Assembly: GCA_903939355.1 (NCBI GenBank)
Contig: CAJAHC010000252.1
Coordinates: 1-8,349, forward strand
Length of the DNA stretch: 8,349 nucleotides
Direction of reading: 5' to 3'
Source of the DNA: an uncultured Methylococcaceae bacterium
GTDB lineage: Bacteria; Pseudomonadota; Gammaproteobacteria; Methylococcales; Methylomonadaceae
Numbering within the stretch: the stretch's first letter is position 1; each line of letters begins with the position of its first letter. Below the pieces are notes generated by a model. That model did no database searches and was not told where the DNA came from. It worked only from the letters and a program-made list of their open reading frames with translations. Below, piece after piece: positions 1 to 5,583 of this stretch. A program made the position numbers and the translations under genes.

Positions 1-39
1 CTGCTTCCTGCCTCAGCGACTAAACAAATCACCGAACAA
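1..39 (-). ncRNA. possible 5' end of a stable RNA (RNase P RNA-like), cut by window edge
   Basis: This is the sequence expected to be transcribed from the strong leftward promoter at 47-74. It shows no convincing start codon with a ribosome binding site. On the minus strand it carries TGA, seven bases, then AGTCGCTG (21-14). Bacterial type A RNase P RNAs begin with a similar TGA-N6-AGTCGC pattern about 15 bases from their 5' end. The GC-rich discriminator after the -10 element also fits a stable RNA promoter. Only about 39 bases are visible, and the spacing is one base longer than in the E. coli RNA as I recall it. The identification is therefore a guess; another stable RNA or a leader is equally possible. 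On the plus strand an open frame runs from the left edge to a TGA at 94-96, which I cannot identify. Confidence 0.25.
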
Positions 40-46
40 GCCCTCC

Positions 47-74
47 ATTATAGCCATACTAGCCCTACTGTCAA
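47..74 (-). promoter_or_regulatory. near-consensus sigma70 promoter pointing out of the left edge
   Basis: On the minus strand a perfect TTGACA (69-74) and a perfect TATAAT (47-52) are separated by 16 bases. The discriminator after the -10 element is GGAGGG, rich in G, as is common at stable RNA promoters under stringent control. Transcription would start near position 40 and leave the window. The promoter lies downstream of the tRNA-Arg gene and so serves a separate transcript. Both hexamers match fully; the only deviation is the spacer, one base shorter than the usual 17. Confidence 0.6.
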
Positions 75-101
75 TAGAACTTTTGATTCTTATTGATTCA
101 G

Positions 102-178
102 TGGTGCCCCAAAGTGGATTTGAACCACCGACCTGTCCCTTAGGAGGGGACCGCTCTATCCAGCTGAGCTATCGGGGC
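102..178 (-). tRNA. tRNA-Arg (anticodon CCT)
   Basis: This 77-base tRNA, which includes the encoded 3' CCA (102-104), reads AGG codons. The minus strand folds fully: acceptor GCCCCGA pairs with TTGGGGC (one G-T pair), the D arm contains AGCTCAGCTGGATAGAG, and the anticodon stem GTCCC/GGGAC closes the loop CTCCTAA with anticodon CCT at 142-144. The T arm has the loop TTCAAAT on a five-pair stem with one G-T pair. The discriminator base is A, normal for arginine tRNAs. It lies 77 bases downstream of feoC on the same strand with no terminator visible between them, so some read-through from the feo operon is possible. No clear terminator follows it before the next promoter. Confidence 0.97.
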
Positions 179-202
179 ATGTGCTGATTCTACCATAAAG
201 CC

Positions 203-232
203 TATATACTAAGAATTATGTTTTGCTATAAA
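203..232 (-). promoter_or_regulatory. weak candidate promoter for tRNA-Arg
   Basis: On the minus strand TTTATA (227-232) and TATATA (203-208) are separated by 18 bases. Start of transcription near 196 would give a leader of about 18 bases before the mature tRNA. A second candidate -10, TAGAAT at 187-192, would leave a leader of only one or two bases. Both are weak matches in very AT-rich DNA, so which one is used, if either, cannot be told from sequence. Confidence 0.25.
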
Positions 233-255
233 TCTTATGACTCATCTATTTATAA

Positions 256-480
256 TTAACTATCAACCCACTCATACAGCTCTGTTAATGTTGAATCACA
301 TTTACAGCAACTTGTACCGCATGAATTCTCCCGTGATAATTTACGAACATGCCCTTTTTTAATCCATTTTCCAAGCATTCCACGCAATGCATCTGCGTCC
401 ATTTTAAAATGGGTAACTAAATCTGCTAAAGCAACTCTATGTTGTTGTTTTAAATAACTACGCAAATCAGATAAAATCAT
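256..480 (-). CDS. feoC: FeoC-like winged-helix protein, [Fe-S]-dependent feo accessory
   Basis: This 74-residue protein matches FeoC in size and architecture. FeoC is the small cytoplasmic partner of the ferrous iron transporter FeoB, proposed to regulate feo transcription or to protect FeoB from proteolysis. Residues 1-47 form a predicted winged helix-turn-helix (helices around 2-12, 17-25 and 30-43, then a short wing). Residues 54-61 hold four cysteines spaced C-x3-C-C-x-C, the expected place for an iron-sulfur or redox-sensing loop. In E. coli FeoC the cysteines are spread more widely. The ATG at 478-480 lies inside feoB, overlapping its end by 14 bases, so translation is probably coupled. 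It is the last gene of the operon; no terminator hairpin follows. The family call rests on position, size, fold and the cysteine cluster, because primary sequence in this family is poorly conserved. Confidence 0.85.
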   Translation of the reverse strand: MILSDLRSYLKQQHRVALADLVTHFKMDADALRGMLGKWIKKGHVRKLSRENSCGTSCCKCDSTLTELYEWVDS

Positions 481-2803
481 TTATTGTCGTCCGTTCATTT
501 TTTGCTATTGCAATTTTTCCAGTGAACCATAAAAGTATTAAAACTAATATAAAAACACAACCCAATCCACTGATCCAAACTAATGAATAGTAAGGATGTT
601 GGCTATACGTCATTGCCTGATAAAAAATAGTCGCTGTCATATAAGCAATTCCGGTAGTCCAAAACACTACAAAAATAGTCCACCCGATATTGGTTTCTCT
701 GTATATTGCTGCCGTTGCTGCTACACATGGCGCGTAGAGTAAAATAAATAATAAATAAGCAAATGCGCCAACTTTTCCATCGAAACTATGCTGCATGGCT
801 GAAAAAGTATCTGTTTTAACCTTCTGCTCACTAGCAGCAGAAGCCATATCACTTACCGTACCGATATTTAACCCTAGAGGATCTAATAAATTATCTGCAA
901 TAACACTTAAGTTTGCAGGCACAGTTAAATAAGCTGCCAATAAGGCTTCCTTTAGGTTAAATTTAATTTTTTCATCTATGACAGCGCCTTTCGAAAGTTG
1001 ACTATACAAGGCATCAAGAGTTCCTACAACAGCTTCTTTAGCTAAAATACCTGTAAAAATTCCAACTGTTGCAGGCCAATTTTCTTTTTCAATCCCCATA
1101 GGTTTGAATAGAGGAGTTAACCCACGTCCAATTTCACTTAATACTGATTTGTCACTATTTTTCTGACCAAAACTTCCGTCTGTTCCCAGTGCGTTGAGAA
1201 AATTTAGAACCAAGACCATAGGTATGATAACTTTTCCTGCATTAATCAAAAAAGACTTTAGCCTATCCCAAGTTCTAATAAACACACCACGAAATGTCGG
1301 CAAATGATAGGCGGGTAATTCCATAATAAAGGGCGCTGATTCTCCTATAAATAGGGTATGGCGCATAATTAAACCAGTTAACACTGCAACTACAATTCCT
1401 AACAAATACAATGCAAAAACAAGGTTTTGCCCTCCTACGGGAAAAAATGCCGCTGCAAATAAAGCATATACAGGCAGTCTGGCACCACAAGACATAAAAG
1501 GATTCATTAGATTGGTTAGAATTCTGTCCCGTTTATTTTCTAACGTCCGAGTTGCCATGATAGCTGGAACATTACAACCAAATCCCACAATCATTGGCAC
1601 AAATGACTTTCCTGGTAAGCCAATCATACGCATAAATCTATCCATAACGAAAGCGGCCCTTGCCATGTACCCTGAGTCTTCCAATGCTGATAAAAACATA
1701 AACAAGAATCCAATAATAGGTATAAATGAAGCTACTACCTGAATACCCCCGCCAACGCCTTGAGTAATTAATACAACCAACCATTCAGGCAAATCTATCC
1801 CCGTAAGCACTAGCCTTAAACCATCCACTAAAAGCGCGCCCACAGATTGATCAAAAAAATCAACAAAAGCAGTACCAATATTTATCGTAAACATAAACAT
1901 GGCATACATAACCAGAAGAAATACTGGAATACCTAAATAGCGATTTAATACAATGTGATCTATTTTTTCTGTCGTGTGTCTGCTAACTTCATTGATTCTA
2001 CATACAGATTTCTGTATCAAACCATTAACGAATCCATAACGTGCATCTGCAGCCAGAATATCAATCTCATCCTCTGTTTCAAGCTCAACTTTGCGCTGCA
2101 ATTGAGTAACAATGGATATATATGTACTACCGGCATATTGTTTGGCAAGAGTATCGTCTTCTAATAACCTTAGTGCTAACCAGCGTAAGTCACAACGGTA
2201 CCGAGCAGCAATGCTTATTAAATCAGGCGCCATTGCACTGATAGCCTTTTCCAATGCATCTGCGTACATGATATGTGCAGATGGAATTGGGTTAGAGTTA
2301 GCAGCGTTATTAACTTGCGTTTTTAAAAGACTAATACCTTCTTTAGTAGAGGCTACAATTGGAATAACAGGACAGCCCAACTGTTCCGCTAGAAACTCAC
2401 AATCAATTTTTACGCCACGTTGCTTCACAGTATCCATCATATTAAGTACCAATATCATGGGTACCCGCATTTCTATAAGCTGTGAAGTTAAATATAAGTT
2501 TCGCTCAATATTTGAAGCATCTACAATATTGATTATTAAATCTGCTTCTCTAGATGCTACATAATCTCTGGCAACTTTTTCATCCAATGAAACTTGATCA
2601 TCGGCAGCCTCTAAAGAATACGTACCTGGTAAATCAACTAATTTGATTAGTTTTCCAGCATGAGAATATTCACCAGTTTTTTTCTCAACAGTCACACCCG
2701 GCCAATTACCCACATGTTGCTTAGAACCAGTAAGAACATTAAAAAGGGTTGTCTTACCACAATTAGGATTACCAACTAAGCCAACTGTAAAATCAGTTTT
2801 CAT
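467..2803 (-). CDS. feoB: ferrous iron transporter FeoB
   Basis: FeoB is the inner-membrane permease that takes up Fe2+, with a cytoplasmic GTPase domain at its N-terminus. The protein is 778 residues, close to the E. coli length. GTPase motifs are intact: G1 GNPNCGKT (11-18), the switch region around 32-44, G3 DLPG (57-60), G4 NMMD (121-124) and G5 AST (151-153). A helical spacer region follows to about 280, then a polytopic membrane domain with two Gate-type regions: GFGCNVPA (407-414, with the conserved cysteine 410) and AKEAVVGT (588-595). Cysteine 693 in the APC motif sits where a second metal-pathway cysteine is found in E. coli. I chose the ATG at 2801-2803 rather than the GTG one codon earlier because it overlaps the feoA stop in a TGATG junction typical of translational coupling. 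Its 3' end overlaps feoC by 14 bases. Nothing suggests truncation. Confidence 0.97.
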   Translation of the reverse strand: MKTDFTVGLVGNPNCGKTTLFNVLTGSKQHVGNWPGVTVEKKTGEYSHAGKLIKLVDLPGTYSLEAADDQVSLDEKVARDYVASREADLIINIVDASNIERNLYLTSQLIEMRVPMILVLNMMDTVKQRGVKIDCEFLAEQLGCPVIPIVASTKEGISLLKTQVNNAANSNPIPSAHIMYADALEKAISAMAPDLISIAARYRCDLRWLALRLLEDDTLAKQYAGSTYISIVTQLQRKVELETEDEIDILAADARYGFVNGLIQKSVCRINEVSRHTTEKIDHIVLNRYLGIPVFLLVMYAMFMFTINIGTAFVDFFDQSVGALLVDGLRLVLTGIDLPEWLVVLITQGVGGGIQVVASFIPIIGFLFMFLSALEDSGYMARAAFVMDRFMRMIGLPGKSFVPMIVGFGCNVPAIMATRTLENKRDRILTNLMNPFMSCGARLPVYALFAAAFFPVGGQNLVFALYLLGIVVAVLTGLIMRHTLFIGESAPFIMELPAYHLPTFRGVFIRTWDRLKSFLINAGKVIIPMVLVLNFLNALGTDGSFGQKNSDKSVLSEIGRGLTPLFKPMGIEKENWPATVGIFTGILAKEAVVGTLDALYSQLSKGAVIDEKIKFNLKEALLAAYLTVPANLSVIADNLLDPLGLNIGTVSDMASAASEQKVKTDTFSAMQHSFDGKVGAFAYLLFILLYAPCVAATAAIYRETNIGWTIFVVFWTTGIAYMTATIFYQAMTYSQHPYYSLVWISGLGCVFILVLILLWFTGKIAIAKNERTTINDFI

Positions 2804-3036
2804 CACAATTTCTCTATTAATAATACTGCCGCCTCATCTTTACGTAATGTTAAAGAAAATCCACGCAGCTTAATCTCAACAGGATCCCCCATCGGCGCAA
2901 AGCGAGTGACGCTAAACTCAGTCCCTGGCGTCAAACCCATTGCAAGTAAACGTTTACGATAAGCTTTACCCGCTTGTTCAAAGCCGACTATCTTACCCAA
3001 ATCACCTACTGTTAAATGCTTTAAACTCATTGCCAT
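2803..3036 (-). CDS. feoA: FeoA, SH3-like accessory protein of ferrous iron uptake
   Basis: FeoA is a small cytoplasmic SH3-fold protein required for FeoB function, probably through contact with FeoB. The 77-residue product has the family pattern: an N-terminal L-x-x-L-x-x-G-x-x-G-K-I stretch, the R-x-R-L-L-A-M-G-L-T-P-G-T turn around residues 27-39, and a closing strand with G-D-P-V-E-I and R-G-F-S-L-T-L-R. Typical length is about 75-85. Two start codons are possible, ATG at 3034-3036 and ATG at 3028-3030. The upstream AGG lies eight bases before the first, which I prefer. It is the first gene of feoABC, with its 5' end 34 bases from the -10 element. Expression should be iron-repressed through the Fur box at 3091-3109. 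Confidence 0.95.
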   Translation of the reverse strand: MAMSLKHLTVGDLGKIVGFEQAGKAYRKRLLAMGLTPGTEFSVTRFAPMGDPVEIKLRGFSLTLRKDEAAVLLIEKL

Positions 3037-3069
3037 ATAATTAACCTGATATTAAAGCGATTAGGAGAA

Positions 3070-3098
3070 ATAATAAGACAGACAATGGTGGTAATCAA
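3070..3098 (-). promoter_or_regulatory. sigma70-type promoter of feoABC
   Basis: On the minus strand TTGATT (3093-3098) and TATTAT (3070-3075) are separated by exactly 17 bases. Transcription would start near 3063, leaving a leader of about 27 bases before the feoA ATG. The -35 hexamer lies inside the Fur box, which is the geometry expected for repression by blocking RNA polymerase. Confidence 0.65.
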
Positions 3099-3109
3099 TA
3101 ATCATTCTC
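3091..3109. promoter_or_regulatory. Fur box overlapping the feo promoter
   Basis: The plus strand reads GTAATCAATAATCATTCTC, which by hand alignment matches the 19-bp consensus GATAATGATAATCATTATC at 13 positions, including the unbroken core ATAATCATT. On the minus strand it can be read as the repeats GAGAAT-GATTAT. Fur with Fe2+ would bind here and shut off ferrous iron uptake when iron is sufficient. Position over the -35 element and in front of an iron transporter makes chance occurrence unlikely, though it is not proof of binding. Confidence 0.75.
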
Positions 3110-3123
3110 ATTACAGCGAATAT

Positions 3124-3139
3124 AACATAAAATTATGTT
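3124..3139. repeat. 7-bp inverted repeat AACATAA/TTATGTT upstream of the feo promoter
   Basis: A perfect 7-bp inverted repeat with a 2-base spacer lies about 26 bases upstream of the -35 element. Its right half belongs to the nonamer ATTATGTTC (3132-3140), which recurs exactly at 3169-3177, 37 bases further upstream. The symmetry and position suggest a binding site for a dimeric regulator, but in such AT-rich DNA chance is a real alternative. It does not match the FNR consensus. Confidence 0.35.
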
Positions 3140-3168
3140 CTATCAAAACAAGTTGACGTGAAAATAAG

Positions 3169-3177
3169 ATTATGTTC
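3169..3177. repeat. second copy of the ATTATGTTC box
   Basis: This is an exact nine-base copy of 3132-3140 in the same orientation, 37 bases apart, roughly three and a half helical turns. A looser relative (ATGTTATCAAAA) follows at 3193-3204, and the first copy is likewise followed by TATCAAAA at 3141-3148. Together they look like degenerate tandem operator units, though the function is unknown. Confidence 0.3.
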
Positions 3178-3260
3178 ACAAGAGAGTATGTGATGTTATC
3201 AAAATCACTATTATTAAAAAAATCAAGGGGAATACTGATACTTACGAAGAATAGATTTGC

Positions 3261-3301
3261 TTGAACGATACTTTATATCGGTATAAATTTTTTAAAGTTC
3301 A
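3261..3301. repeat. nested inverted repeat in the intergenic region
   Basis: An outer pair TTGAAC (3261-3266) and GTTCAA (3296-3301) encloses an inner perfect stem TTTATA (3272-3277) and TATAAA (3282-3287) with the four-base loop TCGG. On the plus strand the inner stem is followed by six Ts (3288-3293), a terminator-like layout, but the stem is purely A-T and no plus-strand gene reads into it. It could be an operator, a weak structure in a transcript, or chance. Confidence 0.3.
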
Positions 3302-3326
3302 ATGCTTGATGAGTAACAACTAATTG

Positions 3327-3344
3327 AAAAAAAAAGGGGGGGGG
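3327..3344. repeat. A9G9 homopolymer tract
   Basis: Nine As (3327-3335) run directly into nine Gs (3336-3344) on the plus strand. A G9 run is striking in a region this AT-rich, and mononucleotide runs of this length are prone to slippage. It is non-coding and lies about 230 bases upstream of the feo -35 element and about 115 bases beyond the ihfB stop. On the minus strand the T9 run is preceded by Cs, not by a hairpin, so it is not an ordinary terminator. Confidence 0.9.
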
Positions 3345-3383
3345 CAGAAAATAATTACATTCATGAAGTTACCTTACCTAAGA

Positions 3384-3409
3384 TGACACATAATCAAAGT
3401 TATGTGTCA
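3384..3409. terminator. perfect 10-bp hairpin downstream of ihfB
   Basis: TGACACATAA and TTATGTGTCA form a perfect 10-bp stem with a six-base loop, 49 bases beyond the ihfB stop. It is the strongest hairpin in the intergenic region and probably ends or stabilises the ihfB transcript. Neither strand has a U-tract immediately after it, so it is not a standard Rho-independent terminator. A protein-binding palindrome is the main alternative. Confidence 0.45.
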
Positions 3410-3457
3410 GTTATTAGGATAAATCCGGTACAAAATACTTTTGGCACTGTCAAATAA

Positions 3458-3763
3458 TTAATCTGTTATTTCAGATTTGTGACTAGCTGAATCAACTCTA
3501 TCCCGCAACTCTTTGCCCGGCTTAAAATGCGGCACATGCTTTTCAGCCAAAGCTACCGCTTCTCCCGTTTTAGGATTGCGACCCATACGTTGAGGACGCT
3601 TATGTAAAGAAAAACTACCAAAACCTCTAATCTCTATTCTAGAGCCGGTAGATAATGCTTGATTCATTCTTTCAATGATACATTTTACAGCAAATTCGAC
3701 ATCTTTTACCGCTAGATGTGGTTGCTTTTTCGCAAGCTCTTCAATTAATTCTGATTTTGTCAC
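3458..3763 (-). CDS. ihfB: integration host factor beta subunit
   Basis: IhfB pairs with IhfA to form IHF, the nucleoid protein that bends DNA sharply at specific sites in replication, recombination and transcription. The product has 101 residues against 94 in E. coli, the excess being a polar C-terminal tail (about 91-101). Landmarks of the HU/IHF fold are present: N-terminal helices, the motif [10 protein letters not shown] (42-51), and the DNA-binding arm with R-N-P-K-T-G (62-67) whose proline 64 is the intercalating residue. H-F-K-P-G-K-E-L-R follows (79-87). Residues around the R-I-E-I-R-G-F-G motif and arm support IhfB rather than HU. It starts at GTG (3761-3763), with AGGA six bases upstream. 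It sits 62 bases after rpsA, its usual neighbour in gammaproteobacteria, behind a terminator hairpin. Confidence 0.95.
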   Translation of the reverse strand: MTKSELIEELAKKQPHLAVKDVEFAVKCIIERMNQALSTGSRIEIRGFGSFSLHKRPQRMGRNPKTGEAVALAEKHVPHFKPGKELRDRVDSASHKSEITD

Positions 3764-3780
3764 ATTCTATCCTGTGAGAA

Positions 3781-3814
3781 AGAAAAATCAGAGGGCGCTT
3801 TATAACATGCCCTC
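3781..3814 (-). terminator. Rho-independent terminator or attenuator after rpsA
   Basis: On the minus strand GAGGGC (3814-3809) pairs with GCCCTC (3796-3791) around a 12-base loop, followed by TGATTTTTCT. The six-pair, mostly G-C stem and the T run fit an intrinsic terminator for rpsA. Only 17 bases separate its end from the ihfB start, so ihfB must be served by read-through or by a promoter overlapping this hairpin. Confidence 0.7.
3799..3807 (-). promoter_or_regulatory. extended -10 promoter element in the terminator loop, for ihfB
   Basis: The loop of the rpsA terminator reads TGTTATAAA on the minus strand, a TGn plus TATAAA extended -10 element (five of six to consensus). I see no good -35 upstream, which extended -10 promoters can do without. 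Start near 3792 would give ihfB a 5' leader of about 29 bases that includes its ribosome binding site. Confidence 0.4.
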
Positions 3815-3825
3815 CCTCATTGCCT

Positions 3826-5487
3826 TTATTTTTCCATTTGCTTAAATATGTCAGCAAATGTAGGCGTACCAACTGATTGTTGAGAGTGATCCTTAATAGT
3901 ATGCGCCTCTTCTTCTTGATCTTTTGCTTTTATTGATAATGAAATTGACTTGCTTTTCTTATCTACACCAATAAATTTAGCTTCAAGTGTATCGCCTTCT
4001 TTTAACAATGTACGAGCATCTTCAACTCGATCTCGCTGAATTTCTGAAGCTCGTAAATAGCCTTCAACATTGTCTGCTAAAACAATAATAGCCCCTTTAG
4101 CATCGACCTCTTTAATAATTCCTTTTACCAAACTTCCTTTCTCATGAGTTGCTAAAAAGTTTTGGAATGGATCCTGCTCAAGCTGCTTGATGCCTAATGA
4201 AATTCGTTCACGTTCAGAGTCAACTGCTAAAATAACTGTTTCAAGCTCATCACCTTTTTTGAATTCACGAACAGATGCTTCGCCTTCTTCTGCCCAAGAA
4301 ATATCGGACATATGAACCAAGCCATCTATGCCGCCATCAAGACCAATGAAAATACCAAAATCAGTAATTGATTTAATTTTTCCTGAGATCTTATCGCCTT
4401 TATTGTGTGTTGCAGCAAACTCATCCCATGGATTGGTTTTGCACTGCTTCATACCCAATGAAATACGACGACGATCTTCATCAATTTCCAAAACCATTAC
4501 TTCAACTTCGTCACCTAATTGAACGAGTTTAGATGGATTAACATTTTTGTTTGTCCAGTCCATTTCTGAAACATGAACCAAACCTTCAACGCCTTCTTCA
4601 ATTTCAACAAAACAACCATAATCCGTTAAATTGTTTACTTTACCAAATACACGTGTGCCTGCAGGGTATCGACGAGCTATATTTTGCCATGGATCTTCAC
4701 CCATTTGCTTCATTCCCAATGAAACACGGTTTTTATCTTTGTCATATTTCAAGACTTTAACTTTAATTTCTTGACCTATTTCAACACATTCAGATGGGTG
4801 ACGAACTCTGCGCCATGCCATATCAGTAATATGTAACAATCCATCTATACCGCCTAGATCAATAAATGCGCCGTAATCGGTCAGGTTTTTAACAACGCCT
4901 GTTACAACCGCACCTTCTTCTAGTGTTTTTAGTAACTCTTCTCTTTCTGCACTGTATTCTTTTTCTACTACTGCGCGACGTGAAAGAACAACGTTATTAC
5001 GTTTTTGATCTATTTTAATAACCTTGAATTCAAGATCACGATTCTCAAGGAATGTCGTATCTCTAATTGGGCGAACATCAACCAATGAACCTGGCAAAAA
5101 GGCACGGAGCGCACCAACTGACACAGTGAAACCACCACGCACTTTACCAGTAATAACACCAATAATAGTCGCTTCTTTTTCAAAAGCAGTTTCAAGTTCA
5201 AACCAAGCTTTGTTTTTCTTTGCTTTATCCCGAGAAAGTAAAGTAGCTCCCAAGCCGTCTTCGAATAAATCTAGGGCGACTTCAACTTCATCTCCAATTG
5301 ATACTTCTAATTCGCCATTATTATTTAAGAACTGCCATTTTGGAATGACGCCTTCCGACTTAGAATGTGTACTAACGATAACCATATCATTTTCGATATC
5401 GATTACTGTACCAACTAACATGGCACCAGGGGTCATTTTAGTCCTGGTTAAACTTTCTTCGAGTAATGCAGCAAAGCTTTCGCTCAT
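3826..5487 (-). CDS. rpsA: 30S ribosomal protein S1
   Basis: S1 binds single-stranded mRNA leaders and delivers them to the 30S subunit, and is essential for translating most mRNAs in gammaproteobacteria. The 553-residue product (557 in E. coli) contains six S1 (OB-fold) repeats at about 21-87, 105-171, 192-260, 277-347, 364-434 and 451-519. Repeats 3-6 are the most alike, with the recurring pattern T-D-[YF]-G-x-F-[IV] and a closing S-L-G-[MI]-K-Q. I chose the ATG at 5485-5487 because M-S-E-S-F-A-x-L-L-E-E-S-L aligns with the known N-terminus. The frame stays open upstream to a TTG at 5518-5520, giving 11 extra residues without family resemblance. The Shine-Dalgarno before the ATG is weak, which is known for rpsA, whose leader is structured and autoregulated. 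It lies 97 bases downstream of cmk, across a terminator. Confidence 0.97.
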   Translation of the reverse strand: MSESFAALLEESLTRTKMTPGAMLVGTVIDIENDMVIVSTHSKSEGVIPKWQFLNNNGELEVSIGDEVEVALDLFEDGLGATLLSRDKAKKNKAWFELETAFEKEATIIGVITGKVRGGFTVSVGALRAFLPGSLVDVRPIRDTTFLENRDLEFKVIKIDQKRNNVVLSRRAVVEKEYSAEREELLKTLEEGAVVTGVVKNLTDYGAFIDLGGIDGLLHITDMAWRRVRHPSECVEIGQEIKVKVLKYDKDKNRVSLGMKQMGEDPWQNIARRYPAGTRVFGKVNNLTDYGCFVEIEEGVEGLVHVSEMDWTNKNVNPSKLVQLGDEVEVMVLEIDEDRRRISLGMKQCKTNPWDEFAATHNKGDKISGKIKSITDFGIFIGLDGGIDGLVHMSDISWAEEGEASVREFKKGDELETVILAVDSERERISLGIKQLEQDPFQNFLATHEKGSLVKGIIKEVDAKGAIIVLADNVEGYLRASEIQRDRVEDARTLLKEGDTLEAKFIGVDKKSKSISLSIKAKDQEEEAHTIKDHSQQSVGTPTFADIFKQMEK

Positions 5488-5540
5488 TTTATTTTCCCAA
5501 GCTTGTCGAAACTCGAACAAACCTTTTCTTTATCAAAGTT

Positions 5541-5570
5541 AAAAAAAACCACATCTATAAATGATGTAGC
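5541..5570 (-). terminator. Rho-independent terminator between cmk and rpsA
   Basis: On the minus strand CTACATC (5569-5563) pairs with GATGTGG (5555-5549), seven pairs including one T-G, around the loop ATTTATA, followed directly by eight Ts (5548-5541). It begins 14 bases past the cmk stop. The stem is only moderately stable, so partial read-through into rpsA is likely, and it may act as an attenuator within the rpsA leader. I found no convincing separate rpsA promoter; one may lie inside cmk, as in E. coli. Confidence 0.7.
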
Positions 5571-5583
5571 CAGTCAATAATCC

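Larger units (their letters stand above)
3037..3457. other. 421-base intergenic region between ihfB and feoA
   Basis: This stretch has no credible gene: frames on both strands are short and lack ribosome binding sites. From right to left it holds a perfect 10-bp hairpin (3384-3409), an A9G9 tract (3327-3344), a nested inverted repeat (3261-3301), two GAACATAAT boxes (3132-3140 and 3169-3177), one of them part of a 7-bp inverted repeat, and the Fur-controlled feo promoter (3070-3109). It is clearly more AT-rich than the flanking genes apart from the G9 run. A small RNA cannot be excluded, but I find no strong promoter-terminator pair that would define one. Confidence 0.7.

Noticed and set aside
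1..96. C-terminal end of a plus-strand protein gene running in from the left edge
   Set aside because: About 31 codons are open to a TGA, but the peptide matches nothing I recognise and the stretch contains a strong opposing promoter. It cannot be supported without flanking sequence.
102..178. tRNA-Arg(CCT) as the attachment site of an integrated element
   Set aside because: tRNA genes often serve as integration sites, but no integrase gene and no direct repeat of the tRNA 3' end is seen in the window.
2112..2564. 150-codon plus-strand open frame opposite feoB
   Set aside because: It lies fully antisense to the FeoB GTPase domain, has no ribosome binding site or family resemblance, and is explained as a shadow of a strongly coding region.
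3190..3208. FNR- or CRP-like site (GTGAT...ATCAA / TGTGA...TCAC)
   Set aside because: FNR half-sites need four bases between them and here there are three; the CRP half-sites need six and here there are about ten. The half-sites are common in AT-rich DNA.
3392..3404. IHF binding site in the hairpin after ihfB (possible autoregulation)
   Set aside because: AATCAAAGTTATG misses one defined base of WATCAANNNNTTR, lies downstream of ihfB, and near matches are frequent in AT-rich sequence.
3037..3457. CRISPR array or insertion sequence in the intergenic region
   Set aside because: The repeats are too short and irregular for CRISPR, and there are no transposase fragments, terminal inverted repeats or target duplications.
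4160..4760. Recurring DNA similarity at about 260-base intervals
   Set aside because: It is explained by the repeated S1 domains of rpsA, which share the S-L-G-M-K-Q segment.
5488..5520. 11-residue N-terminal extension of S1 starting at TTG
   Set aside because: The known S1 N-terminus aligns with the internal ATG at 5485-5487, and the extension has a rare start codon with a purine stretch too close to it.
5024..5542. 172-codon plus-strand open frame opposite rpsA
   Set aside because: It is antisense to the S1 coding sequence, serine- and proline-rich as antisense frames often are, and has no recognisable domain.
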